From the NCBI GenBank assembly GCA_004195035.1, contig SGBD01000002.1, positions 124,001 to 188,000 of the forward strand: a stretch of DNA of 64,000 bases, given 5' to 3'. The notes under the pieces are model-generated. The model worked only from the letters and a program-made list of their open reading frames with translations, searched no databases and was not told the origin of the DNA. This DNA is from Candidatus Acidulodesulfobacterium ferriphilum. GTDB taxonomy: Bacteria > SZUA-79 > Acidulodesulfobacterales > Acidulodesulfobacteraceae. The position numbers and the translations under genes were made by a program. Shown piece by piece: positions 32,495 to 42,195 of the stretch; position 1 is the first letter of the stretch, and every line of letters begins with the position of its first letter.

Positions 32495-34894
32495 TTACAC
32501 GAGCCAGTTTATAATTTCGAAGTTTTTATCGGGAACCGTTGCCTCAAAATAACCGTTGACGGGAAAACGTTCTATTTCCTCGAGAAGATTGTTTTTATAA
32601 GTTAGAGTTACATAAAAATCGATTGGATTAAGCGGACTTACATTAAGGACCGAGATTGGGACCGACATCTCGAGAATGTTTTTAAAAACGGCCTTTATTC
32701 CATATTTTTGTTTCTGTAATAACTTATTGCTATTGTTATTAGTACCACCCTGCGTTCTTGCCGATACCGATAAAGCCGCCCCCGAATCTTTCTTATAAAA
32801 TTCCAGATTTATTCCAAACTTTGCAGGGTTTATAAATTCTATTTTTAATATCTTATCCTGTAAATCCAAATCTTCCTTTTTTAAGAAATCGAATCTCATA
32901 AAAAAGGTAGTCTCATTAAATCCGTAAAAAAGTTTTCTTATAAATCTATCCGTATGAGCCATTGTCTTTCCTGCCAAAACACTCGGAAAATAAACTGCGC
33001 TCCCGAGCCACTCGAAATAATTGCCTATAAAGCCGTCTATTTTTGGATTTATAAAAGATACCATATCCAATCTCGGCCTGATCACCCTCTTTTCTTCGAT
33101 TATAGGTATATAATAATCATCGGGGGGATTATCGTTTAAAAACTTATAAACATTTATAAGGTGTGTTCTGTACAACAGATCGTATTCTTCATCTATTCCC
33201 GATGTCCTGTCTTCTCCGTACCACCAGTTATAATCGCTGCCCTCGGCGATATAAATTTGCTCCCATGCCATTCTTAAACCACTGTCGTCAAATATTTTGT
33301 CCTGCTTTTGCTTCGGGTCATGTCCCTGAGCGTATGATTTCGACTTATCAATCAGATAATCTCTTGTTTTTGATAATAAATCCCATGCCTTATTGTCTTC
33401 GCTATCCCCGATCCATATTCTAAAGTTATGGTTAATCCATGAACCTGGATAAATGGTCGGGATATTATAAATCTTCGAGAAATCGAAATCTTGCGGGGAT
33501 TTCCATTTAACATCGAGAAATTCACGAGTCTTGCCGCCGGCGTTTCCCTTTAGAGCATCCTCAGTATTTAGCGTTTTTTCCAGCTTTCTTAAATATCCGC
33601 TTACCGTCGCGGTATTTATTATCTGGGCGTTTTCTTCGCTTGATAACCCCTCGTAAAGATAATTAAAAAAGTCATAACCGTTATTTTTATAATATTCCCA
33701 TGCATTTTCACCGTCTAATATTATCGGAATAACTGCTAAACCATTTTCATTATAATTTTGAAGACTTACTGCTATATTCTTAATGTTATTGATTAAGTCG
33801 TTGGCCGCTGTTTCGGGTTCATAGCTTGAGTATTTAAATCCAATTAAGTCGGAAAGTCCTTTATCCCTAAAAAACATATATAAATACTTGTTATCTCTTT
33901 TAACCGCGTACGGCCTATAAAGCAGTTTCCTGTTATTAAAATCGGCAAAGTTAAGTCCTATGGAGTTTGAAAGTATATCTTCATCGGTTGCTATCCACTT
34001 TATATTATTATCTATAAAAAGTTTTAAGGTTTTTTCGCTGACGCTTCCTTCGGACGGCCACATCCCATTTACTTTATAATTTAATTTTTCGCCGAAGTAA
34101 TTTATCGCGCTTTTAATCTGGTAATCGGCGTCTTCGGGATGCCTGAACGGCTGCGGAAGTTTCAAATTTCCATGGAAGCCCGCAATACCGGTATCGCATA
34201 ACAGGGGTAATATAGGGTGATAATAAGGGCTTGCGGAAAGCTCTATTTGACCTCCGTCCGCAAGTTCCGTTAATAAGGGAAATATCCTGCTTAATATCTC
34301 TGGTATCTTTTCGTTTATTAATTTATCCTTTTCTAATTCCGTAAAGTTTTTATCCTTATTTTTAAGTCCGGTAAGAAATTCATCCGAATTTATCGAAACA
34401 GGGTCTATCCACAGCATATTAAACAAAATGATTATATCTATATAATCCTGAGAGCTAAATAATTCTATTTTTTCTTCATCGCCAAGGGTTCCTCTTGCGC
34501 ATGCATCTTTTAATGCATAATAAAGCTGCTTAAATCTTTTGCTTTTTTCTAAAAAGTTATTGCTCGATGCGCAAGCCGGAAAAAATTTTTCTATAATAAA
34601 TAGTTTATCTTCTTCGGATAATTCGTATAATTTTTTGTTTGATATATTTAAGAATCTCTCTTTTTCGAGCGCATCCTTATAACCTTTATCATATTCATCC
34701 AATTGACCGATTAATGAAGGGGAATAATTAAATGTGGCGTGAACTTTTGGAAAATTTTTTAGGACAGCCCCCATAAAATAATAGTCTTTGGTTGCATGAA
34801 GCCTTGCCCACGGCATCAGTATCTCGCCTGTGAAATTATCTTTATAATAAGGCTGGTGAAAATGCCATAAAAATAATACATTTATAGGGTTCAT
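32495..34894 (-). CDS. Glycoside hydrolase family 57 protein
   Basis: A 799-residue cytoplasmic protein. VLFLWHFHQPYYKDNFTGEI gives the GH57 first motif (HQPYY); QIELSASPYYHPILPLLCD and FRHPEDADYQIKSAI follow; NGMWPSEGSVSEKTL contains the likely nucleophile Glu; VIPIILDGENAWEYY has the second acidic residue region. The C-terminal 250 residues lie outside the barrel. GH57 enzymes act on alpha-glucans (amylase, 4-alpha-glucanotransferase or branching). This matches glgA in the window. The exact specificity is not readable. It is followed by a TPR protein gene. Confidence 0.88.
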   Translation of the reverse strand: MNPINVLFLWHFHQPYYKDNFTGEILMPWARLHATKDYYFMGAVLKNFPKVHATFNYSPSLIGQLDEYDKGYKDALEKERFLNISNKKLYELSEEDKLFIIEKFFPACASSNNFLEKSKRFKQLYYALKDACARGTLGDEEKIELFSSQDYIDIIILFNMLWIDPVSINSDEFLTGLKNKDKNFTELEKDKLINEKIPEILSRIFPLLTELADGGQIELSASPYYHPILPLLCDTGIAGFHGNLKLPQPFRHPEDADYQIKSAINYFGEKLNYKVNGMWPSEGSVSEKTLKLFIDNNIKWIATDEDILSNSIGLNFADFNNRKLLYRPYAVKRDNKYLYMFFRDKGLSDLIGFKYSSYEPETAANDLINNIKNIAVSLQNYNENGLAVIPIILDGENAWEYYKNNGYDFFNYLYEGLSSEENAQIINTATVSGYLRKLEKTLNTEDALKGNAGGKTREFLDVKWKSPQDFDFSKIYNIPTIYPGSWINHNFRIWIGDSEDNKAWDLLSKTRDYLIDKSKSYAQGHDPKQKQDKIFDDSGLRMAWEQIYIAEGSDYNWWYGEDRTSGIDEEYDLLYRTHLINVYKFLNDNPPDDYYIPIIEEKRVIRPRLDMVSFINPKIDGFIGNYFEWLGSAVYFPSVLAGKTMAHTDRFIRKLFYGFNETTFFMRFDFLKKEDLDLQDKILKIEFINPAKFGINLEFYKKDSGAALSVSARTQGGTNNNSNKLLQKQKYGIKAVFKNILEMSVPISVLNVSPLNPIDFYVTLTYKNNLLEEIERFPVNGYFEATVPDKNFEIINWLV

Positions 34895-34904
34895 CTATTC
34901 TATT

Positions 34905-35540
34905 TTATGAGTTGAGTTGAATAAGATTTTCTATGTATCCCCTATCCCCGGTTACGGCATCGTTTGTCAGCATTGTTTTATAAATTGCCACAGCCTTTTT
35001 GGGCTCTTTGATTTGAGTATAAAGAGATGCCTCCTCCAGCAGGGCATATTCCTGTAATTTAATATTATCGACCTTCGCCATATCGGAAAAATAAGTTATA
35101 GCATTATCGTAATTTTTTTGAAGCATGGAGGCAGCAGCCATGTTGCTGTAAGCTAAATAGGATAAGTTATTTGAATCAGGTTTGGGATAAATTTTAGTGT
35201 ATTCGGTCAGATAAGATATTGCCCTTTTAAGGTTTCCGATTCTCATATAACTAAGTCCCAGATAAAACTTAGAAATCTTATATGCGTGTGTTCCGTTATA
35301 TTTATTTTTAAGTCTTTTAAAATAGGAAACAGACCTGTTCAGAACTTTTTGGTTTTTACCGTTAAAAGACATATAAAGCCTTACGCCTTTCCATAGTAAT
35401 TTATTGGCGTTCTCATTTCTTTTGTAATTATAATATCTGAAACCGAATATTCCTCCCGCTATTAAGACTATGATTACAAGACCTGCTATAAGCAATAGTT
35501 TGTTTCTAATAAAAAAGCCCTCGAAATCTATTCCATCCAT
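34905..35540 (-). CDS. Membrane-anchored TPR-like protein
   Basis: A 211-residue protein. One TM helix (LLLIAGLVIIVLIAGGIFGF, about 15-35) is followed by TPR-like helical repeats: FYLGLSYMRIGNLKRAISYL, YSNMAAASMLQKNYDNAITY and EEASLYTQIKEPKKAVAIYK. The topology resembles YfgM, a periplasmic chaperone-linked protein, but no companion gene supports that. It starts upstream of the GH57 gene with 10 bases between them. Confidence 0.75.
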   Translation of the reverse strand: MDGIDFEGFFIRNKLLLIAGLVIIVLIAGGIFGFRYYNYKRNENANKLLWKGVRLYMSFNGKNQKVLNRSVSYFKRLKNKYNGTHAYKISKFYLGLSYMRIGNLKRAISYLTEYTKIYPKPDSNNLSYLAYSNMAAASMLQKNYDNAITYFSDMAKVDNIKLQEYALLEEASLYTQIKEPKKAVAIYKTMLTNDAVTGDRGYIENLIQLNS

Positions 35541-35605
35541 AATAAAACCTTTTAACCCCTTTTTATTAAATAAATTAATTTAAAAATATATACGTATACG
35601 GCATA

Positions 35606-35737
35606 GATTCCTGCTTCCGCAGGAATGACTTTGCAGGTTTTTAAGTTTTCGCCCAACGGGCGTCATTCCCGCGAAAGCGGGAATCCAGTATTTATTATAT
35701 GTTGAAACAGTTTTACCTGTTTCTATCGGCAATTTTG
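35606..35737 (+). repeat. Dispersed hairpin repeat, copy B
   Basis: Two small palindromes, ATTCCTGC..GCAGGAAT (35607-35626) and ATTCCCGC..GCGGGAAT (35665-35684), are separated by a segment with GCCCAACGGGC. The second is followed by CCAGTA, TGTTGAAACAG and TTTCTATCGGCAATTTTG. The same right part occurs in copy C at 47.7 kb, and the core in copy D at 57.7 kb. The left outer end present in copy C is missing here. Confidence 0.8.
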
Positions 35738-35751
35738 AGTATATACAGCCG

Positions 35752-36417
35752 TTATATTTTATATTTTTTTAACAAAGTCATTGCATTTTCTTTTAATTTG
35801 TCGAGTTCTTCCTTAGTCAATCCCGCTCCCAGTCCGACATTATTATATTTTGTTTCGTCTAAAATATCCGAAGGCGAATGGGCATCGCTCGAGATAATAA
35901 GTCCTGCCCCCAACTTTTTAGCTATATTGCTAATATGCCCGTTTGCGAGACAGTGCCCCTTTCTATACGAAAGTTCTAAATAAATGCCGTTTTTCTTTGC
36001 CAGTTTTACCTCGTCTTCCGTAATTAAACCTGGATGGGACAGTATATCGATATCCTCATTTAGCGCCGCTAAATTTGTTCCTTTTTCCACAGGTTCGCTG
36101 AGTGTTTCGCCGTGAACGACAACAATCGACGCGCCGGATTTTCTTGCGAGATTAACGGCGTCTTTTATAAGCGCGGGCGGAACATGGGTTATCTCTACGC
36201 CCGGCAGGACACTGAATTTATTATTATTCCGGTATAGCGAATTTATTTTTTCACAAATCTTTTTAATATTCGATAAATTAAGCTCTATATTAGAAAAATC
36301 GGCATGGTCGGTAATTGCAAGAGCGTATGCCCCTGAATATATAGCCCTTCTAATTAATTCGGCAGGAATAAGTTCCCCATCCGAGAAAATGGTGTGCGTG
36401 TGAAAATCCGCTATCAT
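35752..36417 (-). CDS. PHP-domain metal-dependent phosphoesterase
   Basis: A 221-residue protein. The PHP motifs are visible: MIADFHTHTIFSDGELIPAE (motif I), LAITDHADFSN (motif II), VLPGVEITHVP and LIISSDAHSPSDI. The family includes histidinol phosphatases, which hydrolyse phosphoesters with two or three metals; HisK activity is not proven. Histidine genes do not neighbour it. It starts 9 bases downstream of the miaB stop, on the same strand. Confidence 0.85.
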   Translation of the reverse strand: MIADFHTHTIFSDGELIPAELIRRAIYSGAYALAITDHADFSNIELNLSNIKKICEKINSLYRNNNKFSVLPGVEITHVPPALIKDAVNLARKSGASIVVVHGETLSEPVEKGTNLAALNEDIDILSHPGLITEDEVKLAKKNGIYLELSYRKGHCLANGHISNIAKKLGAGLIISSDAHSPSDILDETKYNNVGLGAGLTKEELDKLKENAMTLLKKYKI

Positions 36418-36425
36418 TATTTTAT

Positions 36426-37829
36426 TTAAATAACCTCTCCGTAAAGCCTGTTATTTTCAATATATGTAATATCCGCAATTCTCTTGTCCCCTATCCGTAA
36501 ATTTTTATATTTGTCTTTATTAACGATATATACCGTTCTATCGTTTAACCCTTCTCCTTTAAATAATATGCCGTTTTTAAATTCAGCTGAATTTTTTTCT
36601 TTATCTACGGCCAGAATCGTAACATCGAGCCGTTTACCCTTTAAATTATTTAAAATAGAACTAAAAACCTTCTTTTGCTTTTCGAAAACCATCCCAAGCC
36701 TTTCTTTTTTTTCCTTCAATGAGACATCGTCTTTAATTTTAAAAGCTTTAGTAAAAGGCCTCGGAGAATATTTAAATCCGAAAAGAAAATCGAACCCCGC
36801 CTCATCTATGAGGGAGAGCGTCATATTAAAGTCTTCTTTAGTTTCCGTTGGAAAACCGACTATTATATCGGTGGAGAAGGCGGCATCGGGGCATTTTTTT
36901 CTAAGTTTTTCTATAAGATTTAAATAATCCCGCCTGATATAACCCCTGTTCATAGCGGAAAGTATCCTATCCGAACCTGCTTGAACGGGAAGATGAATAT
37001 TTTTTGAAATCTTATCGTTTGAAGCAATTAATTCTATTAATTTATCATTAAAATCCTTAGGATGGGATGTTAAAAATTTTATCTTTTTAATGCCGTCTAT
37101 TTTTGTCAACGACTCAAGCATGTAGGAAAAATCTTTTTTATCGTCTTCGGGAGATAAATAAGAGTTCACATTTTGACCTAAAAGAAGAAGTTCTCTTACC
37201 CCTTTGTCCGCATATCTTTTTGCGCTGTTATATATTATTTCAAAAGGTATCGACCTTTCTTTTCCTCTTACAAACGGGACTATGCAATAGGAGCAAAAAT
37301 TGTTGCACCCCTCGATAATCTTGATTGTTGCGAAGCCGCTATCTACCTTTTTATTATAAAAATATTCTTCGACTAAATTAAAATTTTGATAGTCGTCTTT
37401 TGCCGTTGCCTTAAATTCTTCCTTAAACCCTTTATCGTTTATATCGCCGTTATAATTCTTTTCGAAATTACCGGCAAGAATCTCCGGAATGGATAATATT
37501 TCATCGGGAGCAAAACAGTAATCTACTGGTATATCGGCATTATTAACGCTAACTCCGTTCTCTCTTTTTAGTTTAATCTGCCTTGCAAAGCAGCCGGTAA
37601 GAACTATTTTTTTATCGCCTTTTAATCTGCCAATCTCCGAGACGATTTTATGGTCGGCATTTTCTCTGACGCTGCAGGTATTAAGAATAACAATGTCGGC
37701 ATCCCTAAGAGAGCCTGCTTTATCGAACCCGTTTTTTAAAAGACCGTCTTCGATTAAGCCTGAGTCATGAAAATTCATCTGGCAGCCGTAAGTTTTTATA
37801 AGAATCCTGTTTTTTTTAACGCCTTCCAT
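36426..37829 (-). CDS. miaB: tRNA-2-methylthio-N6-dimethylallyladenosine synthase MiaB
   Basis: About 467 residues. The N-terminal UPF0004 domain has LIKTYGCQMNFHDS, VILNTCSVRENADHK and KIVLTGCFARQ (three Cys for the auxiliary cluster). The radical SAM motif is EGCNNFCSYCIVPFVRGKE. The TRAM domain ends the protein. MiaB methylthiolates i6A37 in tRNA. The frame extends up to a TTG at 37898, but ATG 37829 gives the usual MiaB N-terminus; the region in between matches nothing. Confidence 0.93.
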   Translation of the reverse strand: MEGVKKNRILIKTYGCQMNFHDSGLIEDGLLKNGFDKAGSLRDADIVILNTCSVRENADHKIVSEIGRLKGDKKIVLTGCFARQIKLKRENGVSVNNADIPVDYCFAPDEILSIPEILAGNFEKNYNGDINDKGFKEEFKATAKDDYQNFNLVEEYFYNKKVDSGFATIKIIEGCNNFCSYCIVPFVRGKERSIPFEIIYNSAKRYADKGVRELLLLGQNVNSYLSPEDDKKDFSYMLESLTKIDGIKKIKFLTSHPKDFNDKLIELIASNDKISKNIHLPVQAGSDRILSAMNRGYIRRDYLNLIEKLRKKCPDAAFSTDIIVGFPTETKEDFNMTLSLIDEAGFDFLFGFKYSPRPFTKAFKIKDDVSLKEKKERLGMVFEKQKKVFSSILNNLKGKRLDVTILAVDKEKNSAEFKNGILFKGEGLNDRTVYIVNKDKYKNLRIGDKRIADITYIENNRLYGEVI

Positions 37830-37948
37830 AAAGTCCCAGCCCGCTTCGGCGATATTTTTGTCCACGAGCTCATCGAAGCATGCCTTTGATGTGGACAAAA
37901 ATGCTATATAATAAATTTTTATATTCCATATTTTTATTTTTAAGAGGG

Positions 37949-38233
37949 CTAATCATTCTCATTAATAAGGTTGTTTTTGTAAATCTTGCTCATCTTAAAA
38001 AAGGGGGCTAATTTATTTTGAACTCCGATACTTTCTCCTGTTTTTGGGTTTCTCCCCGTATATGAATCGTACTCCTTGACGCTAAAGCTCCCGAAACCCC
38101 TGATTTCGACCCTTTTTTTCTGAATCAAAGCCTCTTTTATCGTATCGAGTATTGTATTTACAACAGCCCCTGATATTTTAACGGAGATATTATTTTCTTT
38201 TGCAAATTTTTCAATGAAATCAGCCTTATTCAT
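37949..38233 (-). CDS. HU/IHF-family DNA-binding protein
   Basis: A 94-residue protein: MNKADFIEKFAKENNISVKI, VEIRGFGSFSVKEYDSYTGRN and NPKTGESIGVQNKLAPFFKM. GFGSF and GRNPKTGE are the HU/IHF signatures of the dimer core and beta arm. HU versus IHF cannot be decided; IHF-alpha would match RNPKTGE and P in the arm. It bends DNA in nucleoid organisation and could help sigma-54 promoters. It lies between priA and miaB on the same strand. Confidence 0.92.
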   Translation of the reverse strand: MNKADFIEKFAKENNISVKISGAVVNTILDTIKEALIQKKRVEIRGFGSFSVKEYDSYTGRNPKTGESIGVQNKLAPFFKMSKIYKNNLINEND

Positions 38234-38328
38234 TAAAACCCTCTCTAAAATTACCCTACTAAATTATTATATTAGATTATTATATAAATTACATAAGTTT
38301 ATTTTTTCGACTAGGAGATTTTAGTCTA

Positions 38329-40461
38329 TCACATAAGAACATCGGGGTCAACATCTATGATGATTTTTTGGGATGAAAAATATTTGGATAAGCGCGGATT
38401 TTGCTTTAAAATATTTATTAATTTATGCAGATTGGACATTCCGCCGGACGACTTTAATATCGATTGATACCTGAAATTATTTTCTATTTTTTCGATTGGG
38501 CAGGGAGACGGCCCCAGTACCGATATATTTGCAAATCCGTTTAATTTAATTATTTCATCGAGGATTTTCCTTAAGCTTTGCGCTTTTTCTTTAAGTTCAT
38601 CGAGATTTTTATCGAAGAGCCTTATTGCCGCTATTTTTGAATATGGCGGATAGCCGTATTCTCTTCTTATCTCAAGCTCTTTTTCGTAAAAACCGACTAC
38701 ATCGTGCATAGCCGCATAATTTAATACATAGTTGTCCGCTATAAAAGTCTGAATTACGATGCTCCCCCGATGGCCGCCCCTTCCCGCTCTTCCCGAAACC
38801 TGCGTTAATACTTGAAATGCCTTCTCGGCGCTTCTAAAATCTGGAATATTTAACAAACTGTCCGCTAAAATCACAACGACAAGCCCGACATCCGGAAAAT
38901 CATGTCCTTTAGTAATAATTTGAGTTCCTATAAGTATATCTATTTCTTTTCCCCGCATTTTTTTAAATATGTCTAAACCCTTTTTTTGGCTTTTTACGAT
39001 ATCTGAGTCAATCCGCTCAACTTTAATATTACCGCTAAATACCTGTTTTATATTATCTTCCAATTTTTGGACACCCGCGCCGTATGGTTCGATATTATCG
39101 CTTCCGCACTCAGGGCATAATTTTGGAACACCTTCTTGATAGTTGCAGTAGTGGCATTTTAAAACCCCGTTTTCTTCCGTAATTTTATTGCGTTCTTTAT
39201 GGTAAACAAGCGATATAGCGCAATTTTTACAAAAAAATTGATGCCCACATGATGTGCAAATTAAAAATGTAGAAAATCCCCTCCTGTTTAAAAAAAGTAT
39301 TACCTGCCTCTTTTTATCTATATTGTCTTTTATAAACAAGGTGGACTGATTGGATATAATTTTATCTTTAAATTCTCTTTTCCCTGAATTTTTAAATTCA
39401 TTTTTTAAATCTACTATATGTACTTCAGGCATAGATTTTCCATTTATCCTGTTTTTTATATAAATGTATTCATATTTTTTAAGTTCCTTTGCATTGTAAT
39501 AAGATTCAAGGGCAGGGGTTGCCGAACCCAAGACGCAAACAGCGGGAGCCTTTTTAGAAACCATAACGGCAACATCCCTTGCGTTATATAAGAGTCCTGC
39601 TTGTTGCTTATAAGAGCTGTCGTGTTCCTCATCCACTATTATAAGCCCGGAATTTTTTAATGGTGCGAAAATAGCCGATCTTGCCCCCAGAATCAATTTA
39701 ATATCGCCGTTTATTATCTTAAACCAGTTGACCAATTTTTCTTTTTTGGAAACCTTGCTATGAAATACCGCAAATCTATTTTCTTCAACCAGCTTTTTAA
39801 ATCTATTTTTTATCAGATATATAAATTGATTAGTGATGAATATTTCTGGAACAATTATAATAACTTGCTTATTTAAATTTAAAGCAAATTCTAATAAATT
39901 GAAATAAATCTCGGTTTTACCGCTTGCGGTAACGCCGTGCAGTAAAAATGTTTTGTAAATACCGCCCTCCATAGCCTCTTTAATTATATTGATCGAATTT
40001 ATCTGGTCTTTTGTAAGCCTGTAAGGAATATCGGTAATATCGGTTGAGCCTTCGCTATCATAATTTTCTTTATCGTTATCTTTACCGCCGCTTGCCTCTT
40101 TATAATATTTATCTAAGAGGTCAAAGTGCTTTATATCTATGGACGGCAATGCCGTTTCAAAAACTCTCGATATATTTTCATGATAATATGAGGATAGAAA
40201 ATTATATATATCTTTGTGAGGTTCTTTAAAAAAAGAGGCTTCCGAAAGTTGATGGATTTCTTTTAATTTTATATTTTTTAATTCGACTGGGTCGATTTGG
40301 GTTTTGGTTTTAAGATTATAAATATAACCGTAAGCCGTTTTGTTTCTTAAAGGCGCTAAAACAGCTTTACCCACTTCTGCACTGTTTTTAAATTCGTCAG
40401 GTATTAGATAACTAAATTTAATATCGGTTCCGCTTTTTGGAATAACTATGTCGGCTATCAT
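38329..40461 (-). CDS. priA: Primosomal helicase PriA
   Basis: A 710-residue protein. Walker A is LLHGVTASGKTEIYFNLLEF, the DEEH box is GLIIVDEEHDSSYKQ, and ARDVAVMVSKKAPAVCVLGS follows. The zinc region holds CTSCGHQFFCKNCAISLVYH and CHYCNYQEGVPKLCPECGSD. The helicase C-terminal part has GTQIITKGHDFPDVGLVVV and VSGRAGRGGHRGSIVIQTF. PriA restarts stalled forks. It runs upstream of HU and miaB on the same strand. Confidence 0.95.
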   Translation of the reverse strand: MIADIVIPKSGTDIKFSYLIPDEFKNSAEVGKAVLAPLRNKTAYGYIYNLKTKTQIDPVELKNIKLKEIHQLSEASFFKEPHKDIYNFLSSYYHENISRVFETALPSIDIKHFDLLDKYYKEASGGKDNDKENYDSEGSTDITDIPYRLTKDQINSINIIKEAMEGGIYKTFLLHGVTASGKTEIYFNLLEFALNLNKQVIIIVPEIFITNQFIYLIKNRFKKLVEENRFAVFHSKVSKKEKLVNWFKIINGDIKLILGARSAIFAPLKNSGLIIVDEEHDSSYKQQAGLLYNARDVAVMVSKKAPAVCVLGSATPALESYYNAKELKKYEYIYIKNRINGKSMPEVHIVDLKNEFKNSGKREFKDKIISNQSTLFIKDNIDKKRQVILFLNRRGFSTFLICTSCGHQFFCKNCAISLVYHKERNKITEENGVLKCHYCNYQEGVPKLCPECGSDNIEPYGAGVQKLEDNIKQVFSGNIKVERIDSDIVKSQKKGLDIFKKMRGKEIDILIGTQIITKGHDFPDVGLVVVILADSLLNIPDFRSAEKAFQVLTQVSGRAGRGGHRGSIVIQTFIADNYVLNYAAMHDVVGFYEKELEIRREYGYPPYSKIAAIRLFDKNLDELKEKAQSLRKILDEIIKLNGFANISVLGPSPCPIEKIENNFRYQSILKSSGGMSNLHKLINILKQNPRLSKYFSSQKIIIDVDPDVLM

Positions 40462-40517
40462 ATTTTTATATTATAACCTGCCCCAAAGCAAATAAAAACA
40501 AAAAAAGCGCCTCTCAA

Positions 40518-40566
40518 ACAAACAGGGCGTCAAGTCTCGATATTCCGAACATGACACCCTGTTTGT
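40518..40566. terminator. Long-stem inverted repeat between priA and the radical SAM gene
   Basis: ACAAACAGGGCGTCA (40518-40532) faces TGACACCCTGTTTGT (40552-40566), 14 of 15 pairs, with a loop of about 19 bases. It lies downstream of the minus-strand radical SAM gene and upstream of priA, and short A runs stand on the lower flank. A terminator for the radical SAM transcript is plausible. Confidence 0.45.
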
Positions 40567-40599
40567 ATTTATACATATAAGTATAATGTTTCCCTATTT

Positions 40600-42057
40600 T
40601 TATTGAGCTTTCGTTTCGTTCTTTACGGTTTTTCCGCCCTCCAAAGGATAAAAACTCCTTCTGTAATAATCATCTTCATTTAATTTAATCTTTTCCCCGT
40701 CATAGTTGTAGAAAAACTTACCATTGTCAAATTCTTCTTCCCAAGCCGCGTCGGCAATCTTTCCATAGCTCTGTGAATATGTATCCATCTTATCCTTTAG
40801 TTCCGATATGATGGAATCACCCCCTTCCTGCGTCGCTTTCGCACCCCCTTCGGCGACAACCTTTCGCAATATATCGGGATGGTCTATTATCATGCAGGGG
40901 CGAAGCCTGTTTTTAATACCCATTTGTTCTTTTCTAATGGATTTAAAGTACATGGAATTAAGAATATCCTCCATTGATTTATCAAATATGTTATCTGCGG
41001 CAAATTGGGCAAAGACGCATGGTTCTACGCCGCCGTTCGCGTTTATATGAAGATACACGCGGCCGCCGGAAAGGCATCCGTGCGAAAGAATCCCGTCATT
41101 CCAAAAATCCGCAACAACTATGGGTTTAGTTTCCCTTATTTCGACCACTCTCTTTCTTCGATAATTTCGCTGTTCCGGCGTCGGCATAAGGTTCATATCG
41201 GGTTCGCGGCCGATAGGTATATAGTTAAAATACCAGCCTAAGAAACATCCCTGTTTAACATAAAAGTCTATAAATTCGTCGCTTACTATTACATTGTTAT
41301 TAAACCTCGTGGCTGTCGCCGAAAATCCAAAAAGCATTCCGTTGTCTTTAAGATTTTTCATCGCGGAAACGACCTTTTTAAAATGCCCCTTTCCCCTTCT
41401 TTCATCGGTTTCGTCTTCAAAACCCTCAACGCTGATGCATGGAAAAACATTTCCCATGTCGGCAAGCTTTTTGGCCATTTTACCATCGATTAACGAACCG
41501 TTCGTATATATCTGAAAATAGCAATCGCTGTTTTTTTCGATTATATCCAGAATATCTTTTCTTACAAACGGCTCTCCGCCGGAGAAGGTATAGAAAAATA
41601 TCCCGAAACTTTTACCTTCCTCGATAATTTGGTTGATTTTTTCGTATGAAAGCATATCTTTTCTTTCGTAGTTCGCCGAATAGCACCCGTAGCATTTTAA
41701 ATTGCAGTGCATCGTCGGGCTTATTACATAAAAAAGAGGCGGATAAAACCCGTTCTTTTCAATAAATTCTTTCCTTTTTTCGCCGCTTAACAGTAAAAAA
41801 TTAGAAATAAAATTATTCAAAATCCCCTTTTTAACATTTTTAGAAAGATACGGGAGTTTTCTCTTTAAGTTTACAAAAATATGGTCAAAAAATATTTTAC
41901 CCGCAGGAGCTTTAAAATTATTTAGCTTATCGGAAATCTTGATTATCGTTTCGTCGGTTAGTTTTGGAATTATGTAATTGCTTGCGAGATAAAGGGTGTT
42001 TCTTACGACCGCGCTCTTAACCCTTTTTCTCAGCGGTGACAGCGATAGCTCTACCAT
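40600..42057 (-). CDS. Radical SAM protein with SPASM-like C-terminus
   Basis: A 485-residue protein. The cluster motif is SPTMHCNLKCYGCYSANYER (CxxxCxxC) preceded by about 110 N-terminal residues with no recognised domain. FYTFSGGEPFVRKDILDIIE and ISVEGFEDETDERRGKGHFK are canonical radical SAM motifs. A second Cys set, HGCLSGGRVYLHINANGGVE with PCVFAQFA and LRPCMIIDHP, suggests a SPASM-like auxiliary cluster, as in PqqE/anaerobic sulfatase maturases. No substrate peptide or partner was seen. An AcuC-like gene and an MFS gene lie upstream on the same strand. Function unknown. Confidence 0.75.
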   Translation of the reverse strand: MVELSLSPLRKRVKSAVVRNTLYLASNYIIPKLTDETIIKISDKLNNFKAPAGKIFFDHIFVNLKRKLPYLSKNVKKGILNNFISNFLLLSGEKRKEFIEKNGFYPPLFYVISPTMHCNLKCYGCYSANYERKDMLSYEKINQIIEEGKSFGIFFYTFSGGEPFVRKDILDIIEKNSDCYFQIYTNGSLIDGKMAKKLADMGNVFPCISVEGFEDETDERRGKGHFKKVVSAMKNLKDNGMLFGFSATATRFNNNVIVSDEFIDFYVKQGCFLGWYFNYIPIGREPDMNLMPTPEQRNYRRKRVVEIRETKPIVVADFWNDGILSHGCLSGGRVYLHINANGGVEPCVFAQFAADNIFDKSMEDILNSMYFKSIRKEQMGIKNRLRPCMIIDHPDILRKVVAEGGAKATQEGGDSIISELKDKMDTYSQSYGKIADAAWEEEFDNGKFFYNYDGEKIKLNEDDYYRRSFYPLEGGKTVKNETKAQ

Positions 42058-42195
42058 ATGGACCCCCTACACTAATTAATATTACACCTAAATTTAATGT
42101 TATATTTTAAGTATTATATTTTTTACAATCCATTTTTTGCCCGCTAAATAAAGTTTACCACGATAATATAAAAAGTCAAAATATCCAAATTTGGC

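Noticed and set aside
35641-35700. CRISPR array at the 35.6 kb hairpins
   Set aside because: The palindromes are not regularly spaced and the intervening sequence is shared with other repeat copies, unlike spacers.
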